NCBI RefSeq assembly: GCF_030272615.1
Contig: NC_081415.1
Location: 600,179,644-600,243,643 of the forward strand
Direction of reading: 5' to 3'
DNA: 64,000 nt
Source of the DNA: Cryptomeria japonica
Taxonomy: Eukaryota > Streptophyta > Pinopsida > Cupressales > Cupressaceae
The notes beneath the pieces were generated by a model that was not told the origin of the DNA, did not search any database, and saw only the letters and a program-made list of their open reading frames with translations. Each line of letters opens with the position of its first letter. Positions within the stretch are counted from its first letter, which is position 1. The translations under genes were made by a program, and so were the position numbers. This document shows positions 57,091-64,000 of this stretch, in pieces.

Positions 57091-57960
57091 TTCCTTAGGA
57101 ATTCACACTTTCTTCTCTTTGTTGTTTTCTTTTCGATTTACAACAATGGCAAACCCCACTCCTTCTCCTTCCTTGAGTGTATTGATGAACTCTTTCTCAC
57201 CAACTAGCAGCACATTAGAACCTTTGGATCTTCCCTTTGCTTGATCACCTATGGACTGAATTTTGTAGGTGGTTCCATCCTTTTGAAAGGTATAAGCATT
57301 CTTCTCTCCTTGGTGTATTTATTTTCTGTCAAACTATCATGGCCTACCTAGGAGTAGGTGGGAAGCATCCATGTGCAAAATTTCACACAATATTTTGTCC
57401 TTGTAGCCTCCTATAGTGAACTCCACCCAAGTTTTCTCATTCACAAGAACATGTTGCCCCTTGTTATAGAGATCACTATGTGGTATTCTTGGTAAGTTGA
57501 GCTTACTCACCACTTCCTCTGACACTATGTTGTTTGTGGATCCTGAATCCACCACCACTCTACATACCTTTTCCATGATCTTACATTTTATGCTAAATAA
57601 GGATCTCGTTTGGATAGGTTCTTCCTTAACTAGTTCTTTAATCAAGACTCTTCTTATCATAAGGTTCTCTCCAACCTCTAAATCCAAACTCACTTCTGAT
57701 GCTTTCATGTTTGTTGCGTCCTCTTGAGCATAATTTACTCTCCTCTCACCTCCTTTGGATGAACAAGAATTCTCAAGACATCTATAGGTTAGGTGTCCAA
57801 TTTGATGGCAATTGTAGCACTTCATAGTGGCAAAATAGGACCCTCTTCCTGATCCACTAGACCTTCCTCTACTTGAGTTGATATATCCCTTTCCTCTATA
57901 GTTTCTCTTTCTATTGGAATCCCCACTTTGCTCAACCAAACTAAATTCCCCTTAAGATCT
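57091..57960 (-). pseudogene. G zinc knuckle and protease
   Basis: A Gly/Arg/Ser-rich tract (GRSSGSGRGSY) leads to the knuckle CYNCHQIGHLTYRC. The retropepsin motif VVDSGSTNNIV follows, then MDASHLLLGRP. The open frame spans 57939-57337 and ends in a stop, after which related sequence runs on to RT. Confidence 0.85.
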
Positions 57961-58717
57961 TTGGTCTACACTTCTTCCACCAAAACTACCTCTCTGAGCT
58001 CTGCCATCTCTTCCCCTACCTTTGCCTCTGTTTCTTTCTACTCTTTTCCTCCACCTTCAGTGCTAGTTGATAGCACTTATGCATGGTATTAGGACATAAC
58101 AAACTCAATTCCTCTTGAATATTCCATCTCAAGCCATTCAAGTATCTGGCTACCTTGATACTTTCATCCTCTACCACCTTGGATCTCAGACACAACTTCT
58201 AAAATTACTCAGTGTAGCTGCTCACATCCAAGTCTCTTTGTCTCAAGTTTTGTCTCCTCTTGTGCAATTGGATCTCAAAATATTCAAGGATGTCTGCTTC
58301 TTTCACCTTGGCTAACATGCCTTTCCAAGTGGTTATTGGGTTCTTTCCCTCTTTTTCCCTCTCCTCTTGGATAAATTTCCACCAAGTTAAGGCTGATCCT
58401 CTCAACCTAGACTTGGCCACTCTCACCTTTTGTGCCTCACTGATCCCATCACATTCAAAGTGATTCTCCAATCCCTCTATCCATTCCATGACTACCTTAG
58501 GCTCCATTTTTCCACAAAAAAGTGCCACTCCTTCCAGGGATTTTCCTCCTAAGGCTTTGATTTCTTTAAGGAAAGGTTCTTCAGGTAGAATAGGGTCTAG
58601 TTCAGGTGTACTATCCTCTTCTACAAATTCTTTACCCTTCCCTTCATTGACCTTAATTGTCACTTTCTCCTACTAATTTAGTATATGTCATGTATTGGCT
58701 TCTTCCCAAATCTTGGT
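57961..58717 (-). pseudogene. G GAG
   Basis: Frame 58663-58205 has the retrotransposon GAG domain: LEGVALFCGKMEPKVVMEWI, SRLRGSALTWWKFIQEE, LAKVKEADILEYFEIQLH. After a stop the same frame continues with FQKLCLRSKVVEDESIKVAR. Compared with the truncated copy it has lost the N-terminal coiled coil but keeps the 31 codons missing there. Confidence 0.85.
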
Positions 58718-58733
58718 TGCTCTGATACCACTA
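58718..58733 (-). other. Primer-binding site of G (complete internal copy)
   Basis: TAGTGGTATCAGAGCA on the minus strand next to the LTR at 58734. Confidence 0.85.
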
Positions 58734-60204
58734 AGATAGGGAGGGATACTCAAAGAGAGTCAAACCTTTATCAAAAGGTATTCAAGTGTTGTCTTAGTGG
58801 GCTGACTTCATTATTCTCTGATCTATCAATCAAACTAGACATCCAAACTCTTTAGGAGTGCTCCCAATCAGGATGTGCTCACTGGTTGCTCAAGCTTGGT
58901 TGAGAATCACAAGGGTGAATCCAACCTTACACTATCAAGCTCCTAACATATGCTTGCAGGGGATGTAGTAAGTGTTCATGAGGTTTTCCAAAGCCAAACA
59001 ACTGGTTTTTGTGGATTTGTTCACAATTTTCCCAAAGACCCAAACAAGCTCATTTGTGATCTAAGTACCCTTTTGGAAGTACTTCAAGATTCATGAAGTG
59101 ATAAAACTCAGTCTGACCGTATAGGTACGAAACCCAAAAATGGCTTGTTTTGAAGGGTTTTAGGGTTTTTTTGGTCTTCTTCAAGGGTTTAATGACTTCC
59201 CTAATCTTCCACACCTCCAAAATCACACATAGGCTCTGCCACACCTCATTTTGTCATGCCATACACTTGGAAACTTCAGACCTTCTCATCCATGCAAGCA
59301 CTTGCATAATTTCATTAATTTCCTAATCTAGCTATGACTGAGCTCGCCTAGGAAATGATGCTCAATGGGCTTTCAATGACCTCAAAATGAAAACAAAGAC
59401 TATGGACACTATACAAAGGTTCCATGTCTTGATTCCGAAGGGTTATTGAGAAGAACTCAAAGGACTTCAAGCTAGAACCATGTTTGGGCCTCTCAAACCC
59501 TTACTCAGGCCGAGAGCTTACAAATTCAACAGCTCAATTCAAACCTGCAACAAAACTAACCAAAATTCTTTCTGAGCACTACAATAACATGTACAAAACA
59601 ATGATAAAAGAACAGCAATGCAATTAATCCATGAAGTATGGATTGCTGCTCCAAATTAGAGAAAACACAAGGTAAAAACTTGAAAATGGTCTTCAAATTG
59701 TATTAAGATCTTCTCCAGGCATTCACCAACCTCATTACATTCATGCTCAAGGAATTTATATTCCATCTTTGGCCTAACTAACTCTCCATCGGTTTCCTAA
59801 CCAACCCTTTGCTCAAAGTTGCAAAAAGTTGCTCAGCATTGCAAAATGTTGTCAAGCAACTTTGACAACTTTTGCCAAAAAGTGCATTTTTGCATTACAT
59901 GCTTTGTTTCCTTTTCCAAACCATCTAGGATGAATAAAAACTACTACCATAACATTTCCCAATTCCAAACAAGTCTTATCAAGAATTTTTACATTAAAAT
60001 GAATGATTATGCCATTTTAGGCTTACAAGGTCTTACAAGACAAAATTGAGCAAATGCATGATCCTATTTACATCCAACCTACCCAAGCATATCATAAACA
60101 TATGAGGACCTATGAGAATTCTCTTATTCACCATCCAAAACCAAACTAAGGAACAACACACCAAAATGAAGAAATTGCACTCAAAACTAGGTGCTCCTAC
60201 ACCA
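58734..60204 (-). repeat. 5' LTR of G
   Basis: 1471 bp, homologous to 52587-54205. The low end reads AGATAGGGAGGG in place of TGATGGGGAGGG; the high end is GCTCCTACACCA. It abuts the pol end of H, and no matching target duplication can be identified because the other outer end of G is lost. Confidence 0.9.
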
Positions 60205-60843
60205 TAGACATTTGGGGTTAATGAAAAAGTGAGCCTCTCACTTTGTTGGGGTCAGAGGGAAACCAAAGTGGTCTACCTCTACCTAAGAAATCCAAGATGA
60301 ATCTTCAATTGGTCTTCTCTTCCGCTTCACAAGATATTCTTTGTACAGACTGTGTCGGGTACTACGCCCAATCCTACTGTCCAAAATCTCTTCAATTTGA
60401 TCTGGTTCCTTCTGGGGCAATTGTTTCTCAAGGTCTACAACACTATCTTCACTGAATTTTGGTTCATGTTATTCATAAATATCTGTAATGTTGATTTTGG
60501 GTGAAATACTTACACTATTTGGTAGCTCTACTTCATATGTATTTCCTGAACTGAACTTCCTCAAAATCTTACATGGTCCAAACTTCTTCATCTGCAACTT
60601 ATTATAAGTTCCAACCAGGAATCTCTATTTTCTTAAGTATACCATTAGTTCTTCGCCAACTTCAAATTCCTTATGTCTCCTCTTCTCATCTTCCTTCTCC
60701 TTATATTTTCTATTCATGTCTTCCAAATGTTGTTTAACCTGAATATGCAATGTTGCCATGTGATATGCAAAATCTTTTGCTTCTGAAATCTTCTGGTCTT
60801 CACTGCTAATGTCTCTCAATTCTATTATTCCTCTAGGATGCAC
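60205..60843 (-). pseudogene. H integrase C-terminus with chromodomain
   Basis: Minus strand: RGIIELRDISSEDQKISEAK, KRRHKEFEVGEELMVYLRK, then after a stop KKFGPCKILRKFSSGNTYEV and a chromodomain with QIEEILDSRIGRSTRH, YKEYLVKRKRRPIEDSSWI and VDHFGFPLTPTK, ending at a TGA near 60250. About 45 bases separate this from the G LTR. The 3' LTR of H is not present here. Confidence 0.85.
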
Positions 60844-61560
60844 TCCGGTAACAATATCAAAAGGTTTTTTCCGTTACTTCTATTCAATGAATTATTATAG
60901 GCAAACTCTGGTTGTGCAAGGATCAAATCCCAACTTCCGGTTTTATCTCCTACTAAACATCTCAATAAATTTCCCAAACTCCGGTTAACTACTTTTGTTT
61001 GTCCATTAGTCTGTGGATGAAAATTAGAACTAAACTTCAAATATGTCTTCATCTTCTTCCAAAGTGTTCTCAAAAAATAGCCAACAAACTTAGTATCTCT
61101 GTCTAAAACTATGCTCTTAGGTAATCCATGCAATGTCACCTCTTCCTTGAAAAATAGGTCTACTACATGAAATGTATCTGATTTCTTCTTACAAGGTATG
61201 AAATGAGCCATCTTTGAAAATATATCCACTACCACAAATATAGAATCATTTCCTCTTGGTTTCTTAGGCAATCCAAGTATAGAATCCATGCTTACATCCT
61301 CCCAAGGTCTTACCGGTACTGTCAAAGGTTTATACAATCCTACATTTTGACTACTACCTTTTGCAACTTGACAAACTCTACAACTCTACACATATCTTTT
61401 AATATTCTTATGAATTTGGGGCCAAAAGTACTGCTAAATAACCAATGCAACTATTTTATCAATACCAAAATGTCAAGCTAAACCTCCACTATGCTTCTCT
61501 TTTATTAGGTTCTCTCTCATGGAACTCTTAGGTATGCATAAATGAATTCCCTTGATTAAC
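60825..61560 (-). pseudogene. H integrase core
   Basis: The zinc-binding part includes CRVCQVAKG before a stop-rich stretch. The open frame 61337-60825 has VSMDSILGLPKK (first Asp), VLDRDTKFVGYFL (second Asp) and HPQTNGQTKVVNRSLGN. In the last motif Lys stands where the catalytic Glu is expected (GQTEVVN in relatives), so this copy is probably inactive. A frameshift at about 60830 separates it from the C-terminal module. Confidence 0.85.
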
Positions 61561-62352
61561 ATCCCATCCTAAATTAAATAATCCAACCATTTGCTTCTAT
61601 CAACCATAACTGGTTCTCTAAATGCTTTCCAAGGTTTTGCAAAATTTGGGTCTTCATCATACAAGGTTGTCAAAACCTAATATTGTCACTCTCATCTTTG
61701 TTAGCAAATTCCTTCTCCTACTTAATGCATCGGTAACTTTGTTAGATTTCCCACAACTATGCTTCAACACAAAGGTGTAACTCTACAATAATTCTACCCA
61801 TCTCATATGTCTCTGATACAGCTCACTCTAACTATTCAAATACTACAAAGCTTGATGATCTCTATACAACACAAACTCCTTAGGAAACAAGTAATGTCTC
61901 CACTTCAAGGCTTGAACTATGACATAAAATTATTGATCATACATTGAATATCTCTTCCAGGCATCATTCAATTTCTCTCTGAAATATGCTACTGCTCTCC
62001 CTTCTTGACTTAAAACTGCTCCTATTGTTGTTTCACTTGCATCACAATACACTTGAAATACCTTATTGAAATCTAGTAAAGCCAATAGAGGTTGCTCAAT
62101 CACTTTCTGCTTCAACAATTCAAAACTTTTGTTTTCTCTGGTGGTCCACTTGAATTCCTTTTGATCTCCCCTCATGGTCTCAGTCATAGGGTTACAAACT
62201 AAACTAAAATTTCTGATAAACTTCTTGTAAAAACTAGCCAATCCATGAAATGATCTTACCTCTCCAATGATTTCCATTGTACGCCACTCAATAATGGCTT
62301 TCACTTTCTCAGGGTCCATCTTCAAACTATCCTCAAATATCACAAAGCCCAA
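61561..62352 (-). pseudogene. H RT C-terminus and RNase H
   Basis: [58 protein letters not shown], then RNase H with VYCDASETTIGAVLSQEG and RYSMYDQ. After a stop come HYLFPKEFVLYRDHQALQYL and, near 61720, TDALSRR. Several stops are present. Confidence 0.85.
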
Positions 62353-63252
62353 CTATGCTAACTCATCCTTCATGAAAGTACACTTCTTAATATTGATCAG
62401 CAACTTCTCTTCTCTTAACCTCTACAAAACTTGTCTTAACTGCAACAAATGCTCCTCTTTTGTCTTATTGAAAATCAAAATGTCATCCAAATACACAATA
62501 GCAAACTTACCCAAGAATTTCTTCAATACCTCATTCATCAGCCTCATGAAAGTACTCGATGCACTAGTCAACCCAAAAGGCATCACCAACCATTCATATA
62601 GTCCTTCATTTGTCTTAAATGTTGTCTTTCACTCATCACCTTCTCTAATCCTGATCTGATGATATCCAATCTTCAAATCTATCTTAGTTAAGTATTTTGC
62701 TCCACTCAAATAGTCTATTATGTCATCCATCCTAGGTAAAGGAAACTGGAATTTCACTGTGATATTGTGTATTGCTCTTGAATCGGTACACATTCTCCAT
62801 TCTCCATTCTTCTTAGGTGCTAATATTGTTGGTACTGCACAAGGGCTTAGACTTTCCCTGATCAAACCTTTCTTCAAAAGCTCCTGCAGTTGTCTATTTA
62901 GCTCTTCATTCTCTGCTGGTGTCAACCAGTGTGCAGCTTTGTTAGGCAAACTAGCTCTGGGAACTAAGTCCATGCAATGGCTAATACTTCTAACAGGTGC
63001 CAATCCATCAGGTATATTATCTGAAATGATGTTCTCATATTCTATCAACAAATCTCTTATCTCTATTGGGTGTTCTCTTTCTAGTTCCAGTCTCTCAATC
63101 TTCTTAGGAATTAAGGCAAAGCACACATTCTCATGTCTCATTCCATCCATGAATTTTGTTCCATCTTCTAAACAGATTTTGGTATTTGTACAGACTTCAC
63201 TCTTCAAAGGTTCTTCCAAATGTAACAGGGTTTTCTTCATCCCATTGGCCAC
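62353..63252 (-). pseudogene. H reverse transcriptase
   Basis: The open frame 63252-62629 carries MDLVPRASLPNKAAHWLTP, KKGLIRESLSPCAVPTILAP, WRMCTDSRAIHNITV and AKYLTKIDLKIGYHQIRI. After a stop it continues with [20 protein letters not shown] and the catalytic [10 protein letters not shown] near 62490. It is a typical gypsy RT interrupted by at least three stops. It clearly differs from G, so it represents another chromovirus family. Confidence 0.9.
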
Positions 63253-64000
63253 AATAGTGTATGTATTCCTCCTCCCATCATGTATTGCCTGTCTATCAAA
63301 CTACCAAGGTCTTCCCAAAAAAAGATGACAAATATCCATAGGCATAATATCACACAAAACTTCATCATGATAATTCCCAATCTTCAATTTTACTAAACAC
63401 TATTCACTTACTAACAACTTATGTTCATCCTAAATCCATGTTATCTGATAAGGCTTAGGGAGTTTCAATGTCTCCAATTTCAACTTATTCACAATCTCAT
63501 TTAAAACAAGATTATCTGAACTACCAGTATCAATAAAAAATTTACAACACTTATTGGATACCTTATATCTGGTCTTGAATAGGTTCTTCCTCTATAAGGG
63601 TTCTTCATCTCCTCTGGTATAACACAAAGCTCTCCTCATCATCAATAGTTCTCTATCTTCTGGTTTATTGTCTGATCCAATGGGGTTTTCTTCTAACACT
63701 ATTGATCTTCTGATAGCCTCTGTCTTCTTACATTCAAATGTATAGTGTCCTTCTCCTCCACACTTAAAGTAGTTCCTCTAAATGTCCTCTTTTCCATCTT
63801 CCAAAGTTCTCAATCTGGTAACCATCTGGCTCTCTCCTCTAGTAGAAATTTCTATCATCCTTTTGGTATGAATTACCTTCTTTTCTCACTTCATTGTCCT
63901 TGTTCTAATCTGTACTAGTTCCTCTTCCTCTGGTATATCCTCTTCCTCCTTGAAATCTTCCTCTAGTGAACCTTCCACCTCTACCTCTATGTCTCTTCTC
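63253..64000 (-). pseudogene. H GAG end, zinc knuckle and protease (partial)
   Basis: Arg/Gly-rich sequence (RGRGGRFTRGRFQGGRGYTR) at the window edge leads to a knuckle YFKCGGEGHYTFEC, in which the first Cys is Tyr. The retropepsin motif FFIDTGSSDNLV and the downstream MDICHLFLGRPW follow. Several stops are present. The rest of GAG and the 5' LTR lie beyond 64000. Confidence 0.8.

Noticed and set aside
62720-63328. Plus-strand 202-codon frame
   Set aside because: Antisense of the gypsy RT and protease region of H, whose motifs are clear on the minus strand.

Overview
The window looks like repeat-rich nuclear DNA of a seed plant with a large genome. It is built almost entirely from LTR retrotransposons inserted into one another, and no host gene, rRNA, functional tRNA or CRISPR array was found. 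Ty1/copia elements and chromodomain-bearing Ty3/gypsy elements sit beside long AT-rich LTRs. A conifer or similar gymnosperm is plausible, but that is inference and the species cannot be told from the sequence. Element names K, L, M, N, F, E2, C, D, B, G and H are local labels used here.

Left part (1-14679). A tRNA-derived SINE-like fragment (1-117, minus) abuts the RT/RNase H end of a decayed copia element K (plus) and its 3' LTR. That LTR is split by element L (2981-11453, minus, target duplication AAGTT). L carries a 2.5-kb solo LTR, M (5970-8468, target duplication AGTTA). After K come about 1.9 kb with nothing recognisable, then a gag remnant N of a gypsy-like GAG-only family (13372-14679, minus).

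Centre (14680-50288), a nest five levels deep. N is interrupted by copia element F (minus; its 3' LTR lies at 14680-14999 and 46384-47226, its RT/RNase H at 47500-50288). The LTR of F is interrupted by E2 (15000-46383, minus, target duplication TAAAG/TGAAG). E2 holds a 342-bp TRIM-like element in its 3' LTR and is split in its first zinc knuckle by C (20557-44764, minus, target duplication GCATC/ACATC). The duplicated 3' end of C holds copia element D (20633-27438, plus, target duplication GTTTC). The 5' LTR of C holds B (35987-43936, plus, target duplication ATTAT). Uninterrupted copies of the same LTR elsewhere in the window show the empty sites of D and B.

Right part (50289-64000). A chromovirus G is arranged LTR-internal-LTR-truncated internal (50404-60204, minus). 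It abuts the pol gene of a second chromovirus H (60205-64000, minus), which runs off the window.

Most notable: L and E2 belong to one family of non-autonomous LTR elements. They have no RT, RNase H, integrase or recognisable protease. They encode a coiled-coil plus multi-CCHC protein (ORF1) and a polyprotein of roughly 1000 codons of unknown function (ORF2), similar between two copies that lie at different places in the nest. Their LTR starts and polypurine tracts match those of the autonomous-type copia relatives K and F, which suggests mobilisation in trans. A second non-autonomous family (B, C, N) has GAG plus a protease-like domain whose usual D-x-G-[AS] signature reads DPSC in both readable copies. 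Its LTRs and leaders carry a recurrent GGACCGTG/CACGGTCC hairpin. Almost all reading frames are broken by stops or frameshifts. The exceptions are an 840-codon GAG-PR frame in B and a 482-codon RT-RNase H frame in D.
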